Source: Yoonia litorea
Lineage (GTDB): Bacteria > Pseudomonadota > Alphaproteobacteria > Rhodobacterales > Rhodobacteraceae
Direction of reading: 5' to 3'
Assembly: GCF_900114675.1 (NCBI RefSeq)
Contig: NZ_FOZM01000003.1
Location: 372,001-436,000, forward strand
Length of the DNA stretch: 64,000 nucleotides
Shown here in pieces: positions 16,362 through 24,415 of the stretch; positions within the stretch are counted from its first letter, which is position 1, and the number at the start of each line of letters is the position of its first letter. The notes below the pieces were generated by a model that made no database searches, was not told where the DNA came from, and worked only from the letters and a program-made list of their open reading frames with translations. Position numbers and translations under genes: made by a program.

Positions 16362-17813
16362 CTACTCCGCAACCATAGGCTCAAAAATAGTTGGCGGCAG
16401 ATCGTAGCCCCAAAGCTTGAACCGCTCTGAGAAATGGCTCCGGACGCCGGTGGCCGTGAAGTGGCCGATAATCTTGTTGTCTGGGGTGAGGCCCACTCGC
16501 TGATAACGGAAGACCTCCTGCATGGAGATCACGTCACCTTCCATGCCAGTGATTTCGGTGATCGATGTCATGCGGCGCGAGCCGTCCTGCAAACGCGAGG
16601 CCTGCACGATGAGGTTCACAGCAGAGGCGATCTGGCTGCGCATCGCCTTGATCGGCATTTCGATACCCGCCATGGCGATCATGTTTTCCAGACGCGACAC
16701 GGCATCACGTGCGCTGTTGGCGTGAATTGTGGTCATCGAGCCGTCGTGGCCAGTGTTCATGGCCTGAAGCATGTCGATAACCTCTTCGCCGCGCGTCTCG
16801 CCGACGATAATGCGGTCTGGGCGCATCCGCAGGGCGTTCTTCAGACAGTCACGCTGCGAAACGCCGCCTTTGCCTTCGACGTTTGGCGGGCGGCTTTCCA
16901 TGCGGCCCACATGCGTCTGCTGAAGCTGAAGTTCCGCTGTGTCCTCGATGGTCAGGATACGCTCTGCGTCATCAATGAAGCCTGAAAGCGCATTGAGTGT
17001 TGTTGTCTTACCAGAACCCGTACCACCTGAGACGATCACGTTGAGGCGGGTAGATACGGCAGCCTGCAGGTAGGCCGCCATTTCTTCGGTGAATGCGCCG
17101 TATTGGACCAGCTCTTCAATACCGAGCTTGTCCTTTTTGAACTTACGAATGGAGACAAGAGAGCCGTCAACGGCAATCGGTGGGACCATCGCGTTGAAAC
17201 GCGAGCCGTCGGCAAGACGGGCGTCAACATAGGGGTTCGATTCATCGACACGACGACCAACCGCGGACACGATCTTGTCGATGATGCGCAGCAGGTGCTT
17301 TTCGTCTTTGAAGGTAATGTCTGTCAGTTCAAGGCGGCCATGCCGTTCCACGAAAATCTGCTGCGGACCATTGACGAGGATATCGTTGACGCTGTCGTCT
17401 TTCAGGAGCGTTTCGAGCGGTCCCAGACCGGTAACTTCAAAGAAAAGATCCTGATTGAGGGTCTGGCGTTCCTCACGGTTGAGGACGATCCCCATCTCTT
17501 CAAGCGTTTCGGTGGCAATCGCATTGATCTCTGCCCGCAGGTCCTGCTCTGTCGCGGAGTCGAGGGCGGCGAGGTTCAGATTGTCGAGCAGGGCCTTGTG
17601 CAGTTCGAGCTTGATTTCACCCAAGCGTTCCTTGCGGCGCTTTTCGCGGTCGACTGGCCCAGCCTCGGCAGGTTTTTTGCCGGGCATCGCCTTCATCAGG
17701 GGTTTGCGCGGTGCTTCGACTGATCCGCCGCCGCCGTCATTCCGCGGAGCAGGGGTCGTTGTCGCGGGGGTGCCGGCTGGTGGATTGGTGGGCTTTTTGT
17801 ACTTTGAGAACAT
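16362..17813 (-). CDS. cpaF: Tad pilus assembly ATPase CpaF (TadA)
   Basis: The hexameric secretion ATPase that powers Flp pilus assembly from the cytoplasmic side of the inner membrane. It has 483 residues. A low-complexity Pro/Gly/Thr N-terminus (1-55) precedes the N-terminal domain. Walker A is GGTGSGKT at 263-270, followed by the Asp box [11 protein letters not shown], Walker [11 protein letters not shown], and the His box [11 protein letters not shown] with SRLENMI. GAGG lies 8 nt before the ATG. It follows cpaE by 11 bp and is translated before tadB. Confidence 0.96.
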   Translation of the reverse strand: MFSKYKKPTNPPAGTPATTTPAPRNDGGGGSVEAPRKPLMKAMPGKKPAEAGPVDREKRRKERLGEIKLELHKALLDNLNLAALDSATEQDLRAEINAIATETLEEMGIVLNREERQTLNQDLFFEVTGLGPLETLLKDDSVNDILVNGPQQIFVERHGRLELTDITFKDEKHLLRIIDKIVSAVGRRVDESNPYVDARLADGSRFNAMVPPIAVDGSLVSIRKFKKDKLGIEELVQYGAFTEEMAAYLQAAVSTRLNVIVSGGTGSGKTTTLNALSGFIDDAERILTIEDTAELQLQQTHVGRMESRPPNVEGKGGVSQRDCLKNALRMRPDRIIVGETRGEEVIDMLQAMNTGHDGSMTTIHANSARDAVSRLENMIAMAGIEMPIKAMRSQIASAVNLIVQASRLQDGSRRMTSITEITGMEGDVISMQEVFRYQRVGLTPDNKIIGHFTATGVRSHFSERFKLWGYDLPPTIFEPMVAE

Positions 17814-17824
17814 CTAGTTACCTC

Positions 17825-19069
17825 TCACGAAGCGGCTTCGGCATCAGCCACGAGGCCAACCTCATGGATTGATTTTGCAAGCTTGAGAATTTCTTTGCGA
17901 ACGGGGTTCTTTGCGATTGTTTCGGACATGGGTGCGCCGTGGTCAGCACTTTGAAGCACAGGTTTTCCGCCGTCCGGCAGTTGCACTTCGATCGAAATGC
18001 CAAGACTTTCCGACAGGCGTTTGACGCGCCCTTTGCCGTTCAGATCGGTAAAGCCGGGCGCGCGGTTCAGCACGAAACGGATTTTGGAAAAAGGCAGATC
18101 TTCGGTTTGCAGCGCACGCTTCAGGCGCAGCGTGTTCTGAGCCGATCGCATGTCCAGTTCAATCGTCGCAAAATAGACATGCGCCATTTCGAGAACGGTT
18201 TGGGACCACTCGACCATTGTTGACGGCATATCAATCACAACAAAGTCGAAGTGGCTGGCTGCCATTTCAATCAGACGCGAGATATCCTCCGGCGTGATCA
18301 TATCCAGAGGGATCATATCAGTCGGGGAGGTCAGCACCTCAAGCTTGTCACCGTATGACAACAACGCCTGTTTGAACGCCTCTGAGTCCATCGATTCAGT
18401 ATCAGTCAGCAGTTCCAGAACGGCTTCGCGACGCGGCAGGTCAAGATAGGTCGCCGCGGTACCAAACTGAAAATCAAGATCGAGCAGACATACCTTTGGC
18501 GGGTTCTTCTTGTCGATATTGGCAAGCTCCCACGCCAGATTGACAGCCACCAGCGTTGCGCCGGTGCCGCCAGCGATCCCATGCACGGGAATGATGACCC
18601 CGTGTTTGTCGCCAAGTTTCTTTGCTTTCGGATCGTTCGCGGCCGCAACAGGGACCTCGGGTTCGATCAGGACGCGTTCAATCGCCTTGGCGAGCTCATT
18701 CTCCGGAAGAGGGTAGGGGACAAATTCGTCACCACCTTCGCGCAAAAGCTGGTGCAAGGCGCTCGGGCTCACGTCCTCTGCGATGAGGATGACTTTTACC
18801 CCGGCCGATTTGGCGACTTTGATGATCTCTGTGATCGCATGAAGATTGTTTTCATCTTCGGCGTCCATCGCGATGGTGACGAATTGGAGATTGGCGGCTT
18901 CGGGCTGCGACAAAAACGCGTTTGCGTCTTCAAAATTCAGATCACCCCAGGAATCTCCGAGCGCGGACTCCATATCCTCGATCAGCAAATCGAAATTCTG
19001 GACATCACGGCTGATGGTGCAGGCAACAATCGGGGGTGTATCGCTTTGCACGGCCTGACTTGAGCTCAT
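17825..19069 (-). CDS. cpaE: Pilus localisation ATPase-like protein CpaE (TadZ)
   Basis: A 414-residue protein with an N-terminal atypical receiver-like domain (about 10-130) and a MinD/ParA-like domain. CpaE/TadZ marks the pole where the Tad machine assembles. The deviant P-loop reads HGIAGGTGATLVAVNLA, without the lysine normal for this motif, so ATP hydrolysis may be weak or absent, as in some TadZ proteins. LLDLDFQFG and VVIDMPSTMVEWSQ follow as Walker A-prime and B-like segments. It is the first gene of the cpaE-cpaF-tadBCD-cpaA transcript. The 248-bp upstream gap contains the terminator of the preceding unit and must hold its promoter. Confidence 0.9.
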   Translation of the reverse strand: MSSSQAVQSDTPPIVACTISRDVQNFDLLIEDMESALGDSWGDLNFEDANAFLSQPEAANLQFVTIAMDAEDENNLHAITEIIKVAKSAGVKVILIAEDVSPSALHQLLREGGDEFVPYPLPENELAKAIERVLIEPEVPVAAANDPKAKKLGDKHGVIIPVHGIAGGTGATLVAVNLAWELANIDKKNPPKVCLLDLDFQFGTAATYLDLPRREAVLELLTDTESMDSEAFKQALLSYGDKLEVLTSPTDMIPLDMITPEDISRLIEMAASHFDFVVIDMPSTMVEWSQTVLEMAHVYFATIELDMRSAQNTLRLKRALQTEDLPFSKIRFVLNRAPGFTDLNGKGRVKRLSESLGISIEVQLPDGGKPVLQSADHGAPMSETIAKNPVRKEILKLAKSIHEVGLVADAEAAS

Positions 19070-19267
19070 ATTTTCGGTGTCCTTAGTCGGAAATAGTTTA
19101 AATAATCAAATAACTGCATGAGCTTAGCACAAACCCGCACCAGCATTAAGTTTTTTGATCTAGACTCGTCACAATGTTAACAATCGTCGACAACCGTGTC
19201 GAGAATTAGGCAAAAAATCCGCTATTGTGCGAAAATTAGCAACGATCAAAAATAAAGTCTGAAAATG
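19070..19267 (-). promoter_or_regulatory. AT-rich region upstream of cpaE
   Basis: About 200 bp, visibly richer in A+T than the coding DNA around it, between the terminator of the ompA unit and cpaE. It should contain the promoter for the seven or eight downstream pilus genes. It carries GTTAAC within a short inverted repeat near 19170-19185. I cannot assign a -35/-10 pair with confidence. Confidence 0.4.
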
Positions 19268-19300
19268 AAAACGCCGGGCGCTGGGCCCGGCGTTTTTGCT
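19268..19300 (-). terminator. Strong intrinsic terminator after the ompA-like gene (bidirectional shape)
   Basis: A perfect 9-bp GC stem (ACGCCGGGC at 19271-19279, GCCCGGCGT at 19285-19293) with a 5-nt loop. On the minus strand it is followed by TTTCATTTTC, on the plus strand by TTTTGCTTTT. It lies 24 bp after the ompA-like stop and splits the Tad locus before cpaE. Confidence 0.82.
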
Positions 19301-19317
19301 TTTAGTGTTTTGCGGGC

Positions 19318-19965
19318 CTACTGGCCGCCAATTGTCGTCGGTGCCAGTGATGAAGCCGGCACGGCGCTCGCGATATATTCGCGGAAGATGACCTGCGCGT
19401 ATTTACCGTTCAGAAGCGCTGGATTGTTTTCCACAAATCCTGACACCTCTGTCACAGTCCGGCGGTTGCGACGTTCGCGGCCTTCGGTGACGATCAGCGG
19501 TTGTGTTTCACCGAAGGAGGCCACGGCCTCCAGGCGGCTCCGCTCAACACCCTGCGAGATCAGGAAACGGACAACAGCCTGTGCCCGGCGCAGACCCAGT
19601 GCGCGGTTATACGCTTGGCTGCCAACGAGGTCGGTGTGTCCGTAAACCTTGAAGCGCACTTCAGGGAACTGGCGGATCCAGTCAGCCTGTTGCATCAGCG
19701 TTGCCTGTGCTTCAGGGCTCAAAACCGTCGAGTCAAAGGCGAAGTTCACTGTGGAGTCCACGTCCGCGGCAAAGCGGCGGGCGAGGTTCACGGTGTAATC
19801 CAACTCTCCTGTCTGGATCAGGCGATTGTTCATTGTCGCTTCGCCGAAGTCACCTGAGTCGAGTTCTGCTCCGGCTTCTGAGAAGAAAGAAGAGAATGTC
19901 GGGTCAGCAGGCGTACAGGCTGCGAGGGTTGCTGCGGCGATAGCCGTTGTCATAACTTTTTTCAT
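19318..19965 (-). CDS. OmpA-family lipoprotein of the Tad locus
   Basis: A 215-residue protein with a lipoprotein signal (MKKVMTT start, lipobox LAAC, Cys 17). Its C-terminal OmpA domain includes NFAFDSTVLSPEAQ, VYGHTDLVGSQAYNRALG, RRAQAVVRFL and the closing RRNRRT, all of which contribute to peptidoglycan binding. It probably anchors the secretin complex to the cell wall. OmpA-like genes stand next to rcpA in many Tad loci. ATG 19965 has GGAG about 9 nt upstream. It starts 15 bp after rcpA, and a strong terminator follows. Confidence 0.9.
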   Translation of the reverse strand: MKKVMTTAIAAATLAACTPADPTFSSFFSEAGAELDSGDFGEATMNNRLIQTGELDYTVNLARRFAADVDSTVNFAFDSTVLSPEAQATLMQQADWIRQFPEVRFKVYGHTDLVGSQAYNRALGLRRAQAVVRFLISQGVERSRLEAVASFGETQPLIVTEGRERRNRRTVTEVSGFVENNPALLNGKYAQVIFREYIASAVPASSLAPTTIGGQ

Positions 19966-19980
19966 CGACTTACGCTCCAA

Positions 19981-21408
19981 TCATTCGTCGAGGACATAGC
20001 CATAGGACCCGATAAAGTCCTGACGGGCTACTTCACCTGCGCCACCGGAAGATGGTGCATTATTGCGCGCGACGCGACCAAAGAGGAACAGATCCTGTTC
20101 CGTCGGTGGGCGGACGCGGTCAGTTGGCAGCGCAAGCGCCTCGCCACGTGTGGGTGTCACGAGATGTGGTGTCACGATGATCACAAGCTCTGTCTGGCGA
20201 CGTGCGTATTCAGCACTGCGGAAGAGCGCGCCCAGCACCGGAATATCGCCGATCCAAGGCACCTGACCGCTCAGATCGGTGAAATCATCAGACAAAAGGC
20301 CTGCGATTGCGAAGCTTTCGCCGTCGCGCATCTCAACGGTTGTCGATGTTTCGCGACGCGTGAATGCATCGATTGAGAAGCCGTTGGCCTGCACCGCGTT
20401 TGCTGTGTCGATTGCCGACACGGCAGCGACAAGCTGAAGATTGATGACATCGTGGTCAACAACGACCGGTGTGAACTTCATTTCCACACCAAACGGCTTG
20501 TATTCGATGGAAACGCCACCATCACCCGGAACGGGCACAGGATACTCACCACCTGCAAGGAAGGTTGCTTCCTGACCGCTGAGTGCAACGAGGTTCGGTT
20601 CCGCCAGGGAGCGGACAACGCCGCGGGATTCCAATGCTTCCAGCAGGATGCCGACTTCAAGGCCACCTGCGCCGAAGTTAAAGATCGCAGCGCCGGTGTT
20701 GGCGTTGCCACCCGGAACATTGCCGGCAAGCGAGGTATTGATGCCGCCTTGTGTGACCGAGGCGCCAGTGCCGCCGGTGATGCCGAGCGTGTTGTCAAAC
20801 CCTGTTCCGCTGATTGAAAGCGAGCTGGACAATGCTTTGCTGACGGAGCGCTGCATCTCTGCGAAACGCACTTTCAGCATCACCTGATGCGTGCCACCAA
20901 CCATCATTAGGTTGGAGACGCGATCAGGCGCGTAGCGCTGCGCCAGATCAAGCGCGCGGTCCATACGTGCAATCGAACTGACCGTCCCTGACAGGACGAT
21001 GCCGTTATTGGCCGTGCGCACTTCGATGTTTTCACCAGGAATGATCTGGGAGAGGCGTTCCTTGAACTCAGCAAGGTCGGGCGCGACGTGGACTTCGACA
21101 TTCGAGATCAGGCGGCCATCTGCGCCGAGCAATGTCAGCGTGGTACGACCCGGCTCTTTGCCCAGAACGTAGATTGTCCGGTCCGAAAGAGACGAAATGT
21201 CTGCGATGCCGGGGTTGGCGATGGAAAGTTCAGTGAATGGTTCTTCACTTTCAACGATAATGGCCCTGTTCATTGGGACATTGAGGGCGCTGGACGGTGC
21301 GCCGCGCAAAACACGCAGCGTATCGGCCGGGGCCAGTGTTGGTGCTGCCGCGGTGAGCGACAGTGTCAGACCTGCTAATGCAGCCTTCAAAAATCTTTTT
21401 TGCGTCAT
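19981..21408 (-). CDS. cpaC: Flp pilus outer-membrane secretin RcpA/CpaC
   Basis: A 475-residue secretin forming the outer-membrane channel for the Flp pilus. MTQKRFLKAALAG begins a signal peptide ending near APADT. An N-terminal pilus/N0-like domain (around LRVLRGAPSSALNVPMNRA) and a BON-like segment precede the secretin domain, which has QVMLKVRFAEMQR, VRSLAEPNLVALSGQEATFLAG and the C-terminal VPWIGDIPVLGALFRS plus ELVIIVTPHLV. The start at 21408 is chosen for the signal peptide; the open frame runs 45 codons further upstream without conserved sequence. It begins after the cpaB terminator, so it may have its own promoter. Confidence 0.94.
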   Translation of the reverse strand: MTQKRFLKAALAGLTLSLTAAAPTLAPADTLRVLRGAPSSALNVPMNRAIIVESEEPFTELSIANPGIADISSLSDRTIYVLGKEPGRTTLTLLGADGRLISNVEVHVAPDLAEFKERLSQIIPGENIEVRTANNGIVLSGTVSSIARMDRALDLAQRYAPDRVSNLMMVGGTHQVMLKVRFAEMQRSVSKALSSSLSISGTGFDNTLGITGGTGASVTQGGINTSLAGNVPGGNANTGAAIFNFGAGGLEVGILLEALESRGVVRSLAEPNLVALSGQEATFLAGGEYPVPVPGDGGVSIEYKPFGVEMKFTPVVVDHDVINLQLVAAVSAIDTANAVQANGFSIDAFTRRETSTTVEMRDGESFAIAGLLSDDFTDLSGQVPWIGDIPVLGALFRSAEYARRQTELVIIVTPHLVTPTRGEALALPTDRVRPPTEQDLFLFGRVARNNAPSSGGAGEVARQDFIGSYGYVLDE

Positions 21409-21553
21409 AAGTGACCTGCCTCTCCGATCACGCTGGTTGTGGGTCTTTTTCTGCCCATGATGGCGGAACCATGGGCGAGATGAACATTTATTGCAAGAAT
21501 CAAGGTGTTGTCGGTCAAAGCAGATGTGGACAAAGCGCAACACTCATGGGTTG

Positions 21554-21586
21554 AAGAAAAAAGAGCGCCCCAAGTGGGACGCTCAA
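21554..21586 (-). terminator. Intrinsic terminator after cpaB
   Basis: On the minus strand a 9-bp stem (arms 21576-21584 and 21563-21571, one G-U pair, 4-nt loop) is followed by TTTTTTC. It lies 39 bp after the cpaB stop and 146 bp before the rcpA start. Confidence 0.8.
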
Positions 21587-21622
21587 AAAGCTGGTTCGGT
21601 AATCCGGAGGCTGTTCCGGACA

Positions 21623-22435
21623 TTACTCGCATGGGACCTGGATAACCACAATATCTACCCCCCGGCGTTCACGCCGGGTACATATCTCGGGGGTAGGCTC
21701 CGGAGCAGGGGCAGGGGCCACAACGATCTCTTCGAGCCCAAGGGCATCGCGGATATTCGTTTCGATCGTTGTGTCGCCACCCTCGGCATCGACCAATGCG
21801 ACTGGTGTCAGGCTCAAGCTACCCGCAGATTGAAGGATGCGAAGGTCAGCAAAATCGGTTTGGGAGACCTGAAGTGTGACATCTCGACCTTCAATGGCGA
21901 GGATCTCCAGGCCGCTCTTCACAAGACGTGACGTCTGTTGCCCGCGAACTTCACCGACCCAATACAAGTCGATACGGTCGGCGACGCGCAGATCCCTGAT
22001 GAACGCATTGGTCATACCGTTTGGAAGCGGATAGGCGCGCATTCCAGGGTCGAGCAGTGCTGTGAGACCACGCGGGGCGCCAGCCTCGGTCACCTTAACA
22101 GACAGGATGGGTTCGTTGACGTACATTGGCACGCGCACCACGCGCGGTGTATCCAAACCCTCCGGGAACAGTTCCTCTTCGGTCCGGTACACACCCTCAG
22201 GAAGATCGTCGACCGCATAGCGAACCAGCTTCACGTCTTCTGCACGAAGTAACTCACCATATGTGATGTCCCGCGCAGGCGCATAGATCTCGACTGTTTG
22301 AACGATCTGCCGGGCGCGTTCTCTTTCCCGCGCAATAGCGGCGTCTTTCTGTTCCAAAGACTGGTTCACCATATATACGGCGAAACCCGCTAGACCCATG
22401 CCGGCAAGCAGCACCAAACCGAAAAGTGCACGCAT
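21623..22435 (-). CDS. cpaB: Flp pilus assembly protein CpaB (RcpC)
   Basis: A 270-residue protein with an N-terminal membrane helix (LFGLVLLAGMGLAGFAVYMV), a charged coiled stretch (QKDAAIARERERARQ), and a SAF domain beginning at PARDITYGELLRAEDVKLVRY. RcpC/CpaB is a periplasmic part of the Tad machine, probably modulating the secretin through its SAF domain. The C-terminal tail has alternating Pro and Ala/Glu (PAPAPEPTPE) and two cysteines. GAGG lies 7 nt before the ATG. A terminator follows, so it may be transcribed apart from rcpA. Confidence 0.9.
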   Translation of the reverse strand: MRALFGLVLLAGMGLAGFAVYMVNQSLEQKDAAIARERERARQIVQTVEIYAPARDITYGELLRAEDVKLVRYAVDDLPEGVYRTEEELFPEGLDTPRVVRVPMYVNEPILSVKVTEAGAPRGLTALLDPGMRAYPLPNGMTNAFIRDLRVADRIDLYWVGEVRGQQTSRLVKSGLEILAIEGRDVTLQVSQTDFADLRILQSAGSLSLTPVALVDAEGGDTTIETNIRDALGLEEIVVAPAPAPEPTPEICTRRERRGVDIVVIQVPCE

Positions 22436-22499
22436 CTATGAACCTCTAATTAATTACCGCTCGACCGCAGTGGCCGCACTCTATTAAATTTTTCATTCT

Positions 22500-22637
22500 C
22501 TATACAAGGCAACGCAATGATTGAACAGGTCGGATGGTCACAGTTCGTCCGAGTTGATCAAGCGCTTGGGCGCCGCGAACAAGGAAGAAGCGTAGGCGAC
22601 CTTCGGGGCCCTTAACGACAACGCAGTCCAGAAGCAT
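22500..22637 (-). CDS. Candidate small ORF, 45 residues, unknown
   Basis: An ATG-to-TAG frame between flp and cpaB on their strand, with GGGAG 10 nt before the ATG and a stop codon 3 codons upstream in frame. The peptide begins MLLDCVVVKG and ends SLRCLV, with no signal peptide or domain I know. Codon use is not clearly like that of the neighbours: it includes CTA, GGA, CGA twice, TCA and GTA in 45 codons. It may be chance, or a decayed remnant. Confidence 0.2.
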   Translation of the reverse strand: MLLDCVVVKGPEGRLRFFLVRGAQALDQLGRTVTIRPVQSLRCLV

Positions 22638-22697
22638 CAGAACTCAGCTCCCGTATCGGCACTCCGCACTTCGACGCCTTCTTCAGTTGCCAAGCGA

Positions 22698-22733
22698 AAT
22701 GAAAATGGCCATGCCCACTACAGGCACGGCCAT
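22698..22733 (-). terminator. Intrinsic terminator after the Flp pilin gene
   Basis: On the minus strand an 11-bp stem (arms 22723-22733 and 22705-22715, one G-U pair, 7-nt loop) is followed by TTTTCATTTC. It would give a short, abundant pilin transcript separate from the assembly genes. Confidence 0.8.
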
Positions 22734-22763
22734 CAATATCAGAAACCGGCTCACGCCAGATTC

Positions 22764-22943
22764 TTAGTTGGTTGGCATACCGTCAAGTTCTGCCTCGATG
22801 TCGTTTGCCAGGCCTTCAGCACCACGGCTGATCGCGCCACCAACGGCAAGACCGAGCACAACAATCGCGGCGGTCAGAACAACGAAGTCAACAGTTACAG
22901 CACCGTCTTCGTCATTACGAAACTTTTCAATAAACTTACGCAT
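22764..22943 (-). CDS. flp: Flp family type IVb pilin
   Basis: The structural pilin, 59 residues from ATG 22943, which has an excellent ribosome site (GAGGAGGGA, about 7 nt upstream). The short charged leader MRKFIEKFRNDEDG is cut after Gly14 by CpaA, giving a mature pilin that begins AVTVDF. Its hydrophobic helix reads VVLTAAIVVLGLAVGGAIS. The residue at +5 is Asp instead of the Glu typical of many type IV pilins, and Phe follows in place of Tyr. The longer open frame from 22970 starts upstream of the ribosome site and is rejected. It has its own terminator. Confidence 0.93.
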   Translation of the reverse strand: MRKFIEKFRNDEDGAVTVDFVVLTAAIVVLGLAVGGAISRGAEGLANDIEAELDGMPTN

Positions 22944-23291
22944 TTTCAAATCCCTCCTCAGGGCAATCACAGGGTTTATTCCTTTCCTTGTCGGAACACG
23001 CTCTCTGATCGTTACGCTTCCGCCTTGGACAATGCTTTATACTCTAATGAATGGGGCGGTAGTTTGGCATCCCCAAAAAAACACGCCGGAATTTTCACTG
23101 AAACGCCGATTTCAACGTAAGTGTATGATTTAATAGCAAAACTTATGCATTCCGAAGTGAAAAAAAATTTTTGATCGTTTAGTGACCACACGTAATGCGT
23201 GTAAAAGATTAATTATTGTTTACTTACATTTGGAAAAATGACGGTTTTCTGCCACTTTTCAGCAAACAACAGGCTGAGCGGGCAGAAAAAA
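22944..23291. promoter_or_regulatory. Divergent region between flp and the lytic transglycosylase gene
   Basis: 348 bp, increasingly AT-rich toward 23090-23230, expected to carry the strong flp promoter and the transglycosylase promoter. A CtrA-like motif lies at 23209-23223. No gene is seen here. Confidence 0.5.
23209..23223 (+). promoter_or_regulatory. Candidate CtrA binding site
   Basis: TTAA, 7-nt spacer, TTAC: one mismatch from the CtrA consensus TTAA-N7-TTAA known from alphaproteobacteria. It lies 69 bp before the transglycosylase start and 266 bp before flp. CtrA controls pilin and motility genes in Caulobacter and motility in Rhodobacterales. AT-rich DNA can give such matches by chance. 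Confidence 0.35.
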
Positions 23292-24128
23292 ATGAATCAC
23301 TTGAAGGGATTTCTCTTGGCGCTCGGCGTCGTTTGCTGGCCATTGGCCGGATTCGCCGAGGTCGAAAGACTACAACCTGACTTCACCTTCAAGCGGGTCG
23401 CGGTGCCAACCGCAACCAGCGGAAGCCGGATAACAGTACAGATCGATCCTAACGCGCCGCGCCTTGATCCTGTCTATGCAGATCCTCCGACAGAGCCAAC
23501 CGTCTCGCCTGATCTGGCGGCCCTGCCGCCGGTGACCGGTCTGGAATGGTTCTGGTTGGCGATGTCTCCGCAGCTTGGCGCGCAGAACCCTGCAAGGTTT
23601 ACGATGGCACTCGACAAGATTGCGAACCCGCCGGCTGGTCAGCGTGTGCCTGCGCCGCGGTTGCAGTCGATGCAGAGGATCGTCAATGCTCATGGCCTTG
23701 ATATCTTGCGCCATACCGTTGGAACAAATGTCTCACCTGCTTTAGTGCTCGCTGTCATCTCGGTTGAGAGTGCCGGTCGCGCCGGTGCGGTCAGTTCAGC
23801 AGGTGCGCAAGGGCTCATGCAGTTGATGCCTGCGACCGCGGCGAGGTTTGGTGTCACCGAGAGTTTCAACCCGGGCCAGAACATCCGCGGGGGTGTCGCT
23901 TATCTTGACTGGCTCTTGGGCGAGTTTGGAAATGATCCGCTACTTGCGTTGGCAGGTTATAACGCCGGAGAGGGGAACCTGCGGCGCTATCAAGGTGTGC
24001 CGCCGTTCGCCGAGACCCGCGATTATGTCCCCAAGGTGCTTGCCGCGTGGCAGGTGGCGAAGGGGCTATGCCGCACGCCACCTGAACTTTTCAGCGATCC
24101 TTGCGTCTTCCAGATGGGCGGGGCTTAG
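23292..24128 (+). CDS. Periplasmic lytic transglycosylase (SLT domain)
   Basis: A 278-residue murein-cleaving enzyme. The signal peptide runs about 1-22 (MNHLKGFLLALGVV to GFAE). A non-conserved N-terminal half leads to the SLT domain: VISVESAGRAGAVSSAGAQG contains the catalytic glutamate (VES), then LMQLMPATAARFGV, GVAYLDWLL and LAGYNAGEGN. The start at 23292 is chosen because it begins the signal peptide. It stands divergent from flp at the edge of the Tad locus, so a role in opening the cell wall for pilus assembly is plausible, but inferred. Its stop overlaps the convergent acetyltransferase gene by 4 bp (TTAG). Confidence 0.88.
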   Translation: MNHLKGFLLALGVVCWPLAGFAEVERLQPDFTFKRVAVPTATSGSRITVQIDPNAPRLDPVYADPPTEPTVSPDLAALPPVTGLEWFWLAMSPQLGAQNPARFTMALDKIANPPAGQRVPAPRLQSMQRIVNAHGLDILRHTVGTNVSPALVLAVISVESAGRAGAVSSAGAQGLMQLMPATAARFGVTESFNPGQNIRGGVAYLDWLLGEFGNDPLLALAGYNAGEGNLRRYQGVPPFAETRDYVPKVLAAWQVAKGLCRTPPELFSDPCVFQMGGA

Positions 24129-24415
24129 ACCGAAAAGACATCCGCCCATTCAGGGTGCTTGCGACGCTGAGCATTCACGAAAGGGCAAAGTGGCACGATT
24201 TTGAACCCCTGCTTGCGTGCGTCGTCGATCAGACGACGCAACATAATCAGGCCAATGCCATTCCCTTCCTGCCCCTCAGCCACTGCAGTATGGTCAGCAA
24301 TGCGCAGCTTTTCGGACATGATAGAATAGGTCAGCTCACTTTCACCGCTTTCGTGGCGAATGAAGTAGCGGCCTTTGCTGCCGCTTTCTTCGTGGTGGAC
24401 TTCAGGATCAGACAA
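24125..24415 (-). CDS. YjdJ-type GNAT acetyltransferase
   Basis: A small GNAT-fold protein of 96 residues from TTG 24415. The acetyl-CoA segment reads [19 protein letters not shown], followed by [13 protein letters not shown] and the ending [10 protein letters not shown], the pattern of the short YjdJ-like N-acetyltransferases. Before it, [19 protein letters not shown] forms the beta strands. The substrate is unknown. The likely TTG start overlaps the scoB stop (TTGTCTGA), pointing to translational coupling; longer open frame to 24466 lies inside scoB. The stop TAA overlaps the convergent transglycosylase stop. Confidence 0.75.
   Translation of the reverse strand: MSDPEVHHEESGSKGRYFIRHESGESELTYSIMSEKLRIADHTAVAEGQEGNGIGLIMLRRLIDDARKQGFKIVPLCPFVNAQRRKHPEWADVFSV

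Larger units (their letters stand above)
22436..22763 (-). other. Gap between flp and cpaB
   Basis: These 328 bp hold the flp terminator (22698-22733), an AT-rich stretch just upstream of cpaB (22440-22505, with ATTAATTA) that probably includes its promoter, and a 45-codon open frame (22500-22637) listed separately. Nothing else is recognisable. Confidence 0.5.

Noticed and set aside
21661-21678. A 7-bp CCCGGCG/CGCCGGG hairpin near the cpaB end as a terminator.
   Set aside because: It lies within the cpaB coding sequence, and no U-run follows on either strand; the real terminator is at 21554-21586.
22436-22700. The odd region between flp and cpaB as an insertion-sequence remnant.
   Set aside because: I see no inverted terminal repeats, target-site duplication or transposase-like frame.
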